64,000 nt of DNA from Alviniconcha marisindica (taxonomy: Eukaryota; Mollusca; Gastropoda; Provannidae), in the NCBI GenBank assembly GCA_018857735.1, contig JABMCL010000145.1:898501-962500 (forward strand), read 5' to 3'. The notes under the pieces are model-generated. The model worked only from the letters and a program-made list of their open reading frames with translations. It made no database searches and was not told where the DNA came from. Below are positions 1 through 51,152 of the stretch, in pieces (positions within the stretch are counted from its first letter, which is position 1; each line of letters starts with the position of its first letter). A program made the position numbers and the translations under genes.

Positions 1-97
1 AAGCCAACGTAGTGCATACTTCAAGTTCATTCCGTACACACACACACACACACACACACATTCTTATACCACTTTATGACAGCGAACCGACAGGGCT

Positions 98-165
98 AAA
101 AGTGGACATTGCCAAAAACTGTCTTATTAAAAGTGGACATTGCCAAAAACTGTCTTATTTTTCAA
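98..165. repeat. Short tandem duplication
   Basis: Two direct copies of a roughly 33-bp unit containing AAAAGTGGACATTGCC and AAACTGTCTTATT. Confidence 0.75.
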
Positions 166-359
166 AATGTTAGGGTAAAATGCCATATTAAAGTTGCACA
201 TTTTGTGACAACGCTGTAACGCTGAAATTAAATTCAAGGCCAGCAACTGGTACATCTGGGTGAAACTTCATGGAGGCTACAAAGGTCATCATTCAGATTA
301 TGCGTGCCCTTTTTTGAAGTGCATCAAAGATCGCTCTGTCACAAAATCATCTTTCTTTC

Positions 360-700
360 TTATAATACTTCATTAATCCCTTTGTGTGAACTTTGGGTCC
401 CAGAGTTGGCTCTGGGAGAAAAATCCCTGGTGGGAAATTTGGGTCCCAGGGTGAACTCTGGGAGAAAAATCCCTGTGGGAAATTTGGGTCCCAGGGTTGG
501 CTCTGGGAGAAAAATCCCTGGTGGGAAATTTGGGTCCCAGGGTTGGCTCTGGGAGAAAAATCCCTGGTGGGAAATTTGGGTCCCAGGGTGGGCTCTGGGA
601 GAAAAATCCATTGTGGGGATTTTGGGTCCCAGGGTGAACTCTGGGAGAAAAATCCCTTGTGGGAAATTTGGGTCACAGAGTCGACTGTGGGAGGAAAACC
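360..700. repeat. 46-bp minisatellite, about 7 copies
   Basis: Unit contains GGGAGAAAAATCCCTGG and TTTGGGTCCCAG. It is homologous to the adjacent SINE segment at about 665-715 and appears to have grown from it. Confidence 0.85.
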
Positions 701-790
701 TCTTGCTGCGTCAGGGAACTGGACCTGCCTCATTGCTGCAATCTGGCTTTTTAGTCTCACGCTCTACCCACTGAGCTGACCTGCCCCATC
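690..790 (-). mobile_element. 5' part of a tRNA-derived SINE
   Basis: On the minus strand the sequence has a pol III A-box-like GGTCAGCTCAGTGGGTAGAG, a degenerate B box (GGTCCAGTTCC), and GTCGACTCTGTGACC. The element at 61226 has the same order of parts. The 3' side merges into the 46-bp minisatellite. Confidence 0.65.
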
Positions 791-901
791 ATCTCTTCTG
801 TTTCCCATACCTGCACATGTGCATTTTTAAATCATCACTGCCATCATTACATTATCTTTAATCTTATTCTGTTTTGTAAGTGAATGCACAGTTATAAGAA
901 C

Positions 902-40208
<39,307 letters not shown>

Positions 40209-41752
40209 AACAAGGCACTGGTGCAGGGTATTTGCGTAGCAAGTCTGTTCAGTTTAACGACTTTGCTTCGATATGGCGAGCAAAAAGTGTCAGTCTAACA
40301 GAGCAAATACACATCCGGGAGAAAAGCCTCAAACGTACATGGGCATAAGATCCTGAATCCCCCGGGTATGTGACCTCACTGAACTAACAACGCAAGCAAG
40401 TTGATGAGATCGTCACGAACAGTAAGGAACACGATCTCGCCCGTTACGAAGCAGAGTGAAACATCAAATCAATTTCTGTCAATAGCCTGAACGTGTGTGG
40501 AGTCAGTCGTGCCCTCCTCAGGCCAATATTGCGCGGAATAAAGTAAATGTCACTCGGACTCTGCCAACCCTTTGTAACTGCCCAACCTCTGTTCGCATGC
40601 TGCCGAACTGGCTCCTGGCTTGTTTGTCGCTTCGCAGCCTGCGCCCTCTGTCATCAGGGGAAGTTAGTTTGGAATCAAATTTGTTGAAGAGAAGCAATTG
40701 CCTCCCTTTAGGCAGTAACATCAACACCGTTTTGATATAAGCATGGTTGTAATGTTTCAAATAAGTGCTTCTGACGTCAGAATTTTGTTTAAATTTATAA
40801 GACGGATACTTTCCTAGCCGCCAAATATTTACATTTAATACAAATGACGTGTTTACAATGAATTTTTGCTGAAATGTTATTTTCATCTTGTTACATAAAA
40901 TTGGGAAAACATCATTTTAGAAAACTTCTGGTTTATTTTCAGCTGATAAAATAAACTTGTTTCCCAGGCACACAGAGAGATGTCCAGTTTTTGCTCTCAG
41001 ATCATGATCATGTAGTCATATCACTGATAAAACTAGCTTTTTATGAAAATTATACATTCTTTGGAAAAAAAAGATTGCTACGGTTTCTATAATTAGACAC
41101 TCTTCTGTTAGTAAGTCGAGATCAGGAATGCATTTTTCGCAAGTCCTTTGACGGGTGGAGCAAGATCAAACCAGGTTTTTGTTTTGTTTTGTTTTATTTT
41201 TGTTCGTTGTAACTTTTGTGTATATTATGTGGTGTCTGCCAAAAAATATTACATATAGTGAATTGTATCACATTATTCTGCCTAATAGTATGTACCAGAC
41301 AAAATTAGCAATTGATAACAGTTGCACTTGCAGTTGCAGTATTTATAACTTAGAAAGAATGGCAGTCTTGGTATTCTTGATAATGATATCCTACATTTTT
41401 GTCTGCATCAAAGCCGCCAGTGTTCATTCTCATCAGTTACGCATTTTACTCAAGAGAGCTTGGTAACAAGATCTAAGGCACACAAGGTAAAAGTGATAAT
41501 AATGACAGTGTAACAATTCAATTTTAAAGACTTGTCACCTTGTGACCAGAGCTGAAATGTGGACTTTGCGAACACCACCCAAAGTGCCAGAATCATCATC
41601 AGCATGATTGTGGGCATCCAAGGAAAGAAGAAGAAGAAGAAGAAGAAACAGCCATTTGAAAAAGACGCTTTGTAGGCTGTTCTAGAAAGTAAATATGTTT
41701 GAAACTAATGAAAGTTAAGGGATGCCGACATAATTTACCAGGTACTTTTTCA

Positions 41753-42790
41753 GATGGGTGTCTCCAATTTCTTTTGAATCAAGAATCTAGTTAGCAAAGC
41801 AAAACAAAAAGCATGGTCTTATTCTTTGAACAGTCATTCAAAGGTGTCAGAGTAAGATTTGTACCATTCCCTAAATCACTTCAAAGTGTGGAGAAAGTAC
41901 TCTGAGAGTGAGAGTGAGATGGATTAAAACATGAGATCCTCTTGAACAACTAAAAAAATTTTTTTAAATCAGATGGGTGTCTCCAGTTTCTTTTAAATCG
42001 AGAATCTAGTTAACAATAAGAAAGAAAAGAAAAAAGCATCATCTTATTCTTTGAACATTCATTCATTGACTGAGCGCAACCAGCCAAGTTGCTACTTACT
42101 TGCTACTGGCCATTCTTCCTAAATGAATGGTGGCTTCTTTGCTGAAGACATTAGGACTAGGAGACAGAGCCATGAGCTCATAAATTTGTCTGGGGTATAG
42201 TGATTATATATATGGAACTGTTAAGAGTTATTAATATTATTAATATTATTAAAAGGCTCTATCTTACAAAAAGTACAAGTTAAAACTAATAATAATATTG
42301 TAAATAAAAGTTGTTGTTGACAATCTGTGTGATTTCTTTACTCTTGCAGTTGCACTGTGACTAATGGTAAAGGAGCAAAACACATCAAAACTATGATAAA
42401 TATTAATTGTTGTTTTTTACCCTAATTTGCCGAAACTAGTTCTAACTTATTTAAGTTAGCCTGATAGTGATACCAAAGTATAACTGTCATACTTTGTCAT
42501 GTACATTGGCAATTAGCTGACCAATGCATGCAGACCAGACACACCTTCAGCCAATCTGTCAACAAACAACATCCAGATCTTCAGACAACAAACAGAAACC
42601 AGCAGTGGTGCATGTGGGCTGTGAACTCAGACATACTGATACAGTACCCAAATTGACTTGAACTTAGTTGAAGATGTCAGAGTAAGATTTCTACCATTCT
42701 CTTACTCTAAGTGTCTAAGCCACTTAAAAATGTGGAGAAAGTACTCTGGGAGTGAGATGGATTAAAACATGAGATCCTCTTGAACAACTT
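41753..42790. repeat. 200-bp direct duplication, second copy split by about 600 bp
   Basis: Copy A is at 41753-41951. The second copy is in two parts: 41970-42067 matches the first half and 42671-42790 the second half. The break falls at CATTCA / AAGRTGTCAGAG. Confidence 0.75.
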
Positions 42791-43479
42791 GATGTAAACA
42801 TTGTCAATGGTAAATGCCATCTCTTTTAGTCTTTGTACAAAGCCATTTGAAGGTAAGTGTACAGGAGTATGCTCAGTGTTTGGCATTAAACCTACAAAGT
42901 CAGCTGAATTGAATTGAGCTTTTCTTGTTCAAAATGCATTGCCAGATTAGCATTGAGACAATTGTGTTCTTGAGAACATTGTACCGATTGCCATGGACAC
43001 AACAGCCAAAGTTTTATAGGTCACAATAGTACATATCAGAACCACTGCCATCAACCACTTGATCTTCCTTATCATGATCATCACTGCATGAAGAAGCAGA
43101 CAAAAATCAGTTTTCTGAACCAACATAATCATAATGAACAACAAAAGACATTATCATGATTATGTGAGAACTCCAAGCTGTGCTATGTCTCAAAACAGTT
43201 ATCTCAAATCATTCTCAGAAATACATTGCATCAAAATATCACATGTATTGATGTAATGATGTATCTGGATCAATCTTTCAAACCTGCCAGCACTGCCATG
43301 CTTCCTAATTATAAATGTGTCAAAGTATTCAAGCAGTGGGCATGTCCTGGAGACAGGTTAGTTGCAGACTGTGTGCCTAGCTCAGTAGGTGAACTCGCGA
43401 ACATCCTTCTCCATCTGACAAGGACAAGTCACAAGGTCTGTCACTGTCATGAGCCACTCACGCACCACAAAGATTAGAC

Positions 43480-43562
43480 TTAAGAGTTAAAGTGAGAAAA
43501 TGATGTGCCATCTCTGCTGTAAAGTAAGAGTTGAAGTGAGAAAATGATGTGCCATCTCTGCT
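43480..43562. repeat. About 40-bp tandem duplication
   Basis: AAGTGAGAAAATGATGTGCC followed by ATCTCTGCTGT occurs twice. Confidence 0.8.
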
Positions 43563-43924
43563 GTGTTTGTTTGCCTTTTGTTTATGTTTATTTTTGGTGC
43601 ACCCCCCCCCCTCCCCACTGCCTCCAACTATGTTAATATACATAATATACATGTATAAATCCAAGTTTAACAAAAACAGGAATATCATGGATGCATTTGC
43701 CACTACTGTGACTATGTCAACCTGGCTATGTGCCCAAATGTTTAGTGGAAATGAAATATTGTCATGTTCATTGTTGTTTAATACTCTAACAGTAACACTA
43801 ACAGTACTATCCTTGAGTATTAAAGTGTTTGAGTTCTCTCTCTCTCTTCCCCATCTTTTTTCTTCTTCTTTTTTCCCCCAAATTCCAGACCAGGGACATG
43901 CATTTATTCAATAACTGCTGTGTG

Positions 43925-43959
<35 letters not shown>

Positions 43960-45204
43960 CAAACAATAGCCAGTACAAAGGTACATCAGAGGGTATACAT
44001 ATATGTCAGACCAATTGCTGAATGGTTTTGTTTTTGGGTTGTTGTTTTTTGTTTTGTTTTGTTTTAATATCAGCTGATTCTTAACTGGTGAAATACTGGA
44101 AATGTCCAGCTAATAACATGAGGCCTGGCAGTGGCACAGATATATGCACATACACACTTACAGTTACACATGCATACACATACATAATACATGTGTTTAC
44201 ATGCATTTACATGCAAATGTGCTTACAAACATACAATTTAAACCCAGCACCAGTTACTTAGTGCAAGACAAACAGACAAAATTTCCATGCAGCAGGAATG
44301 GCCTTGTGGCATAAGCCCAGAAGATCAGTTAAAAGGTGTGTTTACTCAGACCTGCCTAAAGAGTGCTGGGCTGGCCAGACTGGCTGGTTCAGTGTTTTGT
44401 AACAACACGCTCATTCTCTCTCATCTCATGTTCAACAGGAAGTTGCTGCAGAGACTGACACTGGTCTCACTCTCGTTGTCTGAGGTCTTTCACTTTGCCC
44501 TTGACATCCATGATCCATGTGCACATTCTTGCAAACCCAGGTCGAACCAGCTACACATACACAGTATTAACTATTAAGTATTGTGTAATAATATATTACA
44601 TATCAGACACAAATTATGTACCCAGCTTGAAGCAGAGAAGCTATACAATACTAGTATAATAATATATGTATACACACAGTGTGGAAACATAAAGACTTCC
44701 TCAACATAGCTTACCAGCAGCAAGAGGAATGTTGTTACCATGTAAATGTGTCACTGTTGTGTTGGATTTGTTTAGTCCATTAGTTGCCTCTTGGGAGGTA
44801 CTACTACTGGCAAGGACGCAGGTCCCAGGAGATGGATTGAGGAGAACGTATAATAATAATGGAAATGTGTATATCACCTACCCTGCAGCTCAAAGCACTG
44901 AGCAAGCATAATATGACTCATATAATGTACATCGAGATGGAAAATGTTACCAGCAATTTTTTCACAGTGCATACTCAAGGCTCTTTTACAGTGTTTATTC
45001 AAAAGAATTATACTTTGTTGACGATTTTTTGTAAACTTAGTTGATGTCATCGTGATCATACACTGATAGTGATACAGTGATCAGTGTCATTTTCTGTGAT
45101 TTAGTAGTTTTGCAGTGTCCAGTGAGACTAGAAAAAGAGCACAATATATTAAAATGTTAAGGCTTTCTTTGACAGTTTTACCCTCAGTGTTTATCTGAAA
45201 GAAC

Positions 45205-45335
45205 TGTATCACGTATTGTTAATTCATCGTATTCATGTCCTCCTGAGGTCACGTAATTGTGTCACATCATATTGTTAATTCATCATGTTCATGTCAGTTG
45301 TCATCCTGAGGTCATGTGATTGTGTCAGATTCTAT
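45205..45335. repeat. About 60-bp tandem duplication before BTBD
   Basis: Two copies of a segment containing TATTGTTAATTCATC, TGTTCATGTC and CCTGAGGTCACGTAATTGTG, just 5' of the putative 5'UTR acceptor. Confidence 0.7.
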
Positions 45336-45375
45336 GATTTACTTTTACAGTTCGACTAGACAAACAGCACAACAG

Positions 45376-45435
45376 ATGAGGGTGTCTGTGGTTGAGGCTT
45401 GGCTCTTATCAGGAAGCACTGTGAGTGGAGTGTGA
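45376..45435 (+). promoter_or_regulatory. Possible upstream ORF and 5'UTR acceptor before BTBD
   Basis: A pyrimidine-rich stretch ending TTTTACAG at 45350 looks like a splice acceptor for a 5'UTR exon. Within it a 19-codon ORF opens at 45376 and closes at 45435, 30 bases before the 45466 ATG. This is pattern only. Confidence 0.3.
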
Positions 45436-45465
45436 AGGCCTGGCTGTGTGTGACTTGGGGACAGC

Positions 45466-45785
45466 ATGGATGGGGACAGACATGAGCACCCCCATCCTCC
45501 GCGTGGCGCTAAAGAGAACCCAGCCAAGAACAAGGCAGGCATGATACGCAACATGGGCAACAGCCACGCCAACATCAGGGCCAACCAGCGGGGGGACCAT
45601 GCGGCTCATCGAGAGCAGCATCACCAGCACCACCAGACGCAACGCTCACACCAACAACAGCAACCGCAACAGCAGCCACAACAACAGCAGCAGCAGCAGC
45701 AACAACAAAACAGCAACCTCGTGGAGGTGAAGTGGTACTTAATGCTGGGGAGAAAGTTTCACAGCCATCACCTTCACCCGGAGCT
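45466..45785 (+). CDS. BTBD candidate N-terminal extension: His/Gln-rich frame with polyQ
   Basis: ATG at 45466 has an A at -3 and G at +4. The frame runs [12 protein letters not shown], through His/Gln-rich sequence and a CAG/CAA tract, to a stop near 45793. The frame used by the BTB domain would take over at QQPRGGEVV if the AAAA run at 45707-45710 had one more base or two fewer. This suggests a sequence error, a real allele-specific break, or an unrecognised short intron. I cannot choose among these from the sequence. Confidence 0.5.
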
Positions 45786-47806
45786 GCCAGTCTAACAGAA
45801 TCTCGCAGCACAGGAAGCCTGCCAACTGCATCATCCCAGCATAACCTATCATCATCTCCATCCGGAAGCAAACGAGACAGTGTGACCTCAACCCGATCTC
45901 TGCCTGTCGTGGCCTCCAACATGTCCTCCTGCACCCTGTCTTCTGCTCCGGCCAGGAGCCATGGGGGCGGAGGCAGCCTGCCGCAGGTTACAATAAGAGC
46001 AGACAACAGCGGGAAGCCTGGAGGCAAGGGAGGTAACAGCAGTGCCGTCAGTTGCTCAGGGGTCAGTGCCAATGCTGCCAAGTCTGCCAACTGTGGCGCC
46101 CTGGCCAGCGCCAGCGTGGAGGAACAGCTGGACAGAATGGAAACCCTCATGGCAGGGGCTGGCGGCAGGGATGCTGACGTGGTGGAAAACTTCTTGACAG
46201 GGGGAGGAGATGTGGGAAATTCAGGGTCGCCACCGCAGAATGCTGCCAATGCCGCACCGTTCAACTGGCAGAGTCAGAAGACCACCGTGAAGGAGAGGCT
46301 GGCGTTTCTCTACAACACCGACACAATGGCTGACGTTCACTTCCTTATTGGCAAAGACCCCAACGCCCAGCTCGTCCCCGCCCACAAGTTTGTCCTGTCA
46401 ATGTCATCGGCCGTCTTCGATGCCCTGTTTAATGGTGGCATGGCCACCACGGAGAATGTGATCCAGATCCCAGATGTAGAGCCCTCGGCCTTCCTGGCGT
46501 TGCTCAAGTTTGTGTACACTGATGAAGTTCAGATCGGACCGGAGACCGTCATGACCACCCTGTATGCTGCCAAAAAGTATGACGTGCCCGCACTGGAGCG
46601 GGCATGTGTGGAATTTCTCAAGCGGAATCTGAGCAGTGACAATGCTTTCATGCTGCTCACCCAGGCACGACTGTTTGACGAGCAGCAGCTGGCGGCCCTG
46701 TGTCTGGAAACTATCGACAAAAACACCACCGAAGCTCTGGTCGCTGATGGCTTCACGGACATTGACATCAACACACTGTGCGCAGTGCTGGAGCGAGACA
46801 CCCTTGGCATCCGCGAGTGCAAACTCTTCACAGCGGTGTGCCGGTGGGCAGAGTCGGAGTGTCTCCGGCGCAACCTGCCGGCCACACCAGAGAACCAAAA
46901 GGAGGTGCTGAATGGGGCTCTGCGCTTGATCCGTTTCCCCCTCATGACGGTGGAGGAGTTTGCCATGGGGGCAGCACAGAGCGGTTTGCTCGAAGACCGA
47001 GAGGTTGTGGAGCTGTTCCTCTACTTCACTGTCAACCCCAAGCCAGCGATCAGTTTTCTGGATGTACCACGTTGCTGTCTGACAGGCAAGGAGCAGGTGG
47101 TGTCACGCTTCTGTCAGATTGAGAGTCGCTGGGGCTACAGCGGCACTAGTGACCGCATCAGGTGAGGTGATCAGCTTACATTTGGGTGGTTCTTAAAACG
47201 TAATGTATATGTATGAATTTACGCTCTCAAATGTTCTGCATGCTGACATAAGTTATCATTAAAAATGTATTTGTAAACAAAAGAACATTTTTATCATTGG
47301 TCACTGTCTGGTTCATGTTCACAAGCAGTAATTATTTGCCACTGTTAGTATTACTAATACTAGTAAAGTAGTATGCTATTTGCAATGGGCTAAGAAGTCT
47401 AGAGACAATTTTATACCAGGTTTTGTACATTTATGATTCATTTGAGTGCATACATCATTACATGTAAAAAATTGTAAGTACTGAGGAGGCTAGTTAAAAA
47501 TATGACCTTCTTTTTTTCTTTTCTTTTTCTTTTTACCTTTTGGTGACAAGTGTAAGTATATTGGGAGGGCTTTAAGTTTAACTTGATTTTGTCTTCTGCA
47601 GGTTTATGGTAAATCGTCGGATCTTTGTGGTTGGATTTGGCCTCTATGGGAGTATTCACGGACCTACAGAGTACACAGTCAATATACAGGCAAGTACTTT
47701 AAGCACTGTGATGATCAAAGCAGTTATTAAAAATTAAAAATTAAGTAATTCATGATTTACTCTATCTTCATTTGATAGTGTGTGTGTGTGTGTGTGAGTA
47801 CGTGCA

Positions 47807-47838
<32 letters not shown>

Positions 47839-48478
47839 ATACTGTGTGTGTGTGTGTTTTAGTTACTGCCTGTTCATATAAGACAGTTCTAACATCAAAC
47901 CTCCAACTTTTTGCAGACTAATGTGTTTTTCTCTGAATTTATTTTGGCTAAAGTTGGTTGCGCCAGTTCAGTTTGTGTTGATAATAATTAATATATTCTT
48001 TTTGTAAACTTTAAGTTGTTTATTTTGGATATTTTAATGTTCCATCTCTGTTTAATATGTTGAAATTGAACATAAACATTTTATTGTTTTCTTACACTGT
48101 TACAGATGAGATCGTTGTTGTATTTTGTATAATGTATTATTCAAGGTTTTCATCATCAAACTTCAAAGGATGAAGATGAATGTTAATGGCCACATTGAAT
48201 TGGACAGATACTTCACATGGACACGGGTAAGGTGATGGGCTGCAATGACACCAGCTTTCAGTGCGATGGCTCCACATCCACATTTCGAGTCATGTTTAAG
48301 GAACCAGTTGAGATTCTACCCAACACCAACTACATAGCCTGCGCCACACTCAAGGTCAGACATCTGTCATTGTGCTGAACACTGTTCTCTCCCTCTCTCT
48401 CTCTCTCCCCCCCCCTTCTCTCCCCCCCCCCCCTCCCCCCTCCTCCCTCCTCCTCTCTCTCTCTCTCTCTCTGTGCAT

Positions 48479-48537
<59 letters not shown>

Positions 48538-48798
48538 TGATGCCCAACAGGACTGAAAGATGCCATCAGAATTATTCTGGGTTCAGTACATTGCAAAAGT
48601 GGGTCATTATTTGACACACCGGTGTGTTCCTGGTTGCAGGGCCCAGACTCATACTACGGGAGCAAAGGACTACGCAAGGTGACCCACGAGTCTGTGTCCA
48701 GCGGCAAAGTGACCTTTCAGTTCACCTACGCAGCGGGCAACAATAATGGCACTTCGGTGGAGGATGGGCAAATTCCAGAAATCATCTTCTACACCTAG
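45466..48798 (+). CDS. BTBD2: BTB-BACK-PHR domain protein, BTBD1/BTBD2-like (4 coding exons)
   Basis: Likely a cullin-3 substrate adaptor; the vertebrate homologues BTBD1 and BTBD2 also bind topoisomerase I. Exons 2-4 and most of exon 1 read cleanly. From the Met at 45921 the product is 544 residues, close to the vertebrate lengths as I recall them. Domains in that numbering: BTB about 130-235 ([18 protein letters not shown]), BACK about 240-340 ([30 protein letters not shown]), PHR about 405-544 ([25 protein letters not shown], ending EIIFYT). A better-context start at 45466 opens a Gln/His-rich frame that is out of frame with the domain part. BTBD1 versus BTBD2 orthology is not resolved. 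Confidence 0.92.
45921..47161 (+). CDS. BTBD2: BTBD exon 1: N-terminus, BTB and BACK domains (conservative start)
   Basis: Open from 45513, with the first in-frame ATG at 45921 (A at -3). Encodes a low-complexity Ser/Gly-rich leader, FNWQ, the BTB domain, the BACK domain, and ends TSDRI plus two bases of Arg at a GTGAGG donor. The reading frame extends 5' of 45921 without Met, which is why a longer N-terminus through the polyQ frame is considered (separate entry). Confidence 0.88.
47162..47601 (+). other. BTBD intron 1
   Basis: GT-AG intron of 440 bp, AT-rich, with a T/C-rich segment at 47508-47535. No gene seen. Confidence 0.85.
47602..47689 (+). CDS. BTBD2: BTBD exon 2: PHR domain start
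   Basis: Completes Arg, then [20 protein letters not shown] and [16 protein letters not shown] acceptor. The donor is GCAAGT rather than GT: the protein joins correctly only if the exon ends at CAG before GC. Confidence 0.92.
47690..48207 (+). other. BTBD intron 2, GC-AG type, with (GT)n
   Basis: Begins GCAAGT and ends GACAG. It carries interrupted GT repeats at about 47778-47858. No GT donor nearby gives the correct protein join, so this is a GC-AG intron if the assembly is correct. Confidence 0.8.
48208..48354 (+). CDS. BTBD2: BTBD exon 3: PHR domain middle
   Basis: Forty-nine codons in phase 0: [20 protein letters not shown], then [14 protein letters not shown] and IACATLK. TTGGACAG acceptor with few pyrimidines, GTCAGA donor. 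Confidence 0.92.
48355..48639 (+). other. BTBD intron 3 with CT/C and CA microsatellites
   Basis: GT-AG intron of 285 bp, mostly a CT/C-rich tract (about 48387-48473) followed by (CA)n at 48479-48534. Confidence 0.85.
48640..48798 (+). CDS. BTBD2: BTBD exon 4: PHR domain end and stop
   Basis: GGTTGCAG acceptor. Starts [18 protein letters not shown], then [20 protein letters not shown] and the family-typical C-terminus IIFYT, followed by TAG at 48796-48798. Confidence 0.95.
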   Translation, partial: GPDSYYGSKGLRKVTHESVSSGKVTFQFTYAAGNNNGTSVEDGQIPEIIFYT

Positions 48799-51117
48799 AC
48801 CCAGGAGCCCACTAACAACATGTGTTCATACAATATCAATGCAAACTAATCTCTTTCAGCACCTGCTGTTTTAACTTAAGCATGGATCACCTCACCCGTT
48901 TTCTAGTCGTCTGTGTAAATATGAGCTGTAGCTCTTGTCTTTGCAAGAATGAAGAGTGCTGGCCTAGTTAATCCTATGTAAATGGTCTTTTGTATAACCT
49001 CATGACAGAAATATATCTCGTAAAATAGTTGTTTTGGGGGGTGAGTTTTGACTGGAGGAGAAGAAGAGGTTAACAAACACCCATGACATCAAGCCGTGTT
49101 CAGTTTTCTTTACAAATTCATGCGAGCCAAAAGATTTCACCCACCCAGAACTGCTTTGGTGAAGAGCAGGGCTGTGTTACTTAATAATTAGTCTCCTCGC
49201 ACTTGTGACTTTTACCATTTTGTGATTGTTGATCATCCTGAATCAAAATAATGTAAGTGTATATTACACTTACTGTACTTGTCTCAGAGCCCTCCACTTT
49301 TCTAAAGATTGACATGGCATACATGTACTCATGTTCTTGAACGTTACCACCAGGTCGTCGCTCTTCTCTCCAACCTGGTTCATTCAGTGATGAACCTTTA
49401 TGGTTGTCGAGCCATTAAAATCCAATCTTGAGCTAACTCTCTCTGGCTGGAGGCTCTCTCTGACTCAAACCATCTTCCCATAACAGTAATTGGGACAGCA
49501 GTCTTCTTGTACAGTGCCAAATTACTTGTGGAACAGCTGCATGGATCCTTTGTAGTGTGAGTATGAAGTGCACAAACATTTACTAATAAGTTATGATACT
49601 TGTAAGTTTAATTTTTGCATTGCAGTATTACTGGGAGAACAGTCTCATGGCGCTTTGCAGTATATTAGCAAAATTGCAATGTCTTTACTAAAATCACAGT
49701 TAACCTACGCACGACTGACTAATAAAACTGAGGAAGACACAATTTGACAAAAACTGATACATGTGAAATGTAACCGTAAGCGTACATTGAATAGTCACCC
49801 AGTGCCATTATAATTTACTGGAGCACATGTGTGAAGACTATAAATTGATGTCACAGGCTGGGCTCGAGCCACTGGAACCAAAGATGACAACTAAAATTCA
49901 GCAGTAATAATTTGTCTGCCAGGAATGATCTTGTGCAGAGAACTGTTACCAGTGACAGAGGCACTGCTGATTTCCAAACGCAAAGTGTCCATTGTTATGG
50001 CCGGACCTTACAACAGTGACACCAAATTTGAATTAGCATGGTGCTCTGTGAGTAACAGTTATGTTGCTTCCCAATCTCATATTCAGTTGATGGGCCATAT
50101 ATGCATCAAGTGGTGACTGTGTTTTAAAATTGCTTTTTTCCAAAATTTTTCCTTTTAGTTCTCATTGGAAAATAAAATCCAAATCATGAAAAACTTTGGG
50201 CTTCACATCAGCTGATTATTTATTGTGCCTGATTCTGGCCAGTGCGACTGCAAGCAGATTCTTATTTCATTCTTTGGTAATAAGTCTGTGTTTGAAATGC
50301 TTAGTTGTATATGGGAACTCTTCATTTAATTTGTCTACCGCTTGATGATGCTTTGCATAGATTGATCAGAAAGGCTTTCTCTTCTAGCCTGCAGTTGATG
50401 ACTGTATCGTACTTCCAACTTTGTTTCACGTGAGAATACTTTCCTGGGTGTGGGTATAAAAAAAATCAGCTGCGGAAGATGAACAAAATGTTATTTTTGT
50501 TTACACCTGTTCACAGGTTACAGACAGCAATGCAACCCTTTTCCTGTTTCACCCAAATGTATTAAATTTTTAACGTAAACTTACGCTTCATTACCTCTGA
50601 AAAATAAAAGTGGACCCCTTCTGTTGGCAAATGTTGACAAACGGCTGTATTGTGCCCCATTTCTAGACATTTTACTTGAACAGTAGGTCTGTTTTTGGAG
50701 GTGCTGTGGTAGGAAAATGAAAGGGTAAGCTGTACGTGGTGAATTAGGAAAGGGTTCATTGTTCAGCTGCATCAGGGGTCACACTGACAGTGCTGAACTG
50801 AAATCTTGTCACATTCACAGGTGCAGGGAATGTGCACAAAGTCTAACCTGTTTAAGTAGAGCACTGAAAGTACACTCACACTGTGTAAAGGCATGGCTCA
50901 CTCTTGCCCTTTACTTGTCAGTCCAGTGCTTCTCGGCTGATCATCACCTGAGCAACTTCAGCCAATTAGAAGTTCACAAATGATATTTGGCACATGAAGG
51001 TCAAAGAGTGTCTGCCCTATTTGGCGCATAGCAAAACAGGGAGAGACTGGTGGGTTCCAAGCGAAACCTTCAAAATAAATGATTTGATTATTGAAGATCG
51101 CCCTGATACAACCACAC

Positions 51118-51152
51118 TGGTTGACTGGGCATAAAGTACCACCTTACTTACT
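51118..51152 (-). mobile_element. Dispersed repeat end, copy 4
   Basis: TGGTTGACTGGGCATAAAGT then ACCACCTTACTTAC. Confidence 0.6.

Larger units (their letters stand above)
40209..45465. other. Divergent intergenic region between furin and BTBD
   Basis: The first 500 bp next to the furin start (to about 40740) is richer in CpG than its surroundings and is the likely furin promoter region; no TATA box position is evident. The rest is AT-rich with the split duplication at 41.8-42.8 kb, a G homopolymer near 43928-43955 and short repeats. No gene seen. Confidence 0.65.

Noticed and set aside
40518..40886. 122-codon minus-strand ORF upstream of furin
   Set aside because: No domain, no splice continuity with furin; it falls in the promoter-proximal region and looks like chance.
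43226..43477. 83-codon ORF with several Cys
   Set aside because: No family resemblance, no splice signals joining it to anything, and typical length for chance in this composition.
45732..45920. GTG start at 45732 for BTBD
   Set aside because: GTG is not a plausible start for this gene; the ATG at 45921, or the 45466 start with a frame correction, is more likely.
45575..46264. 229-codon minus-strand ORF
   Set aside because: Shadow of BTBD exon 1 on the opposite strand.
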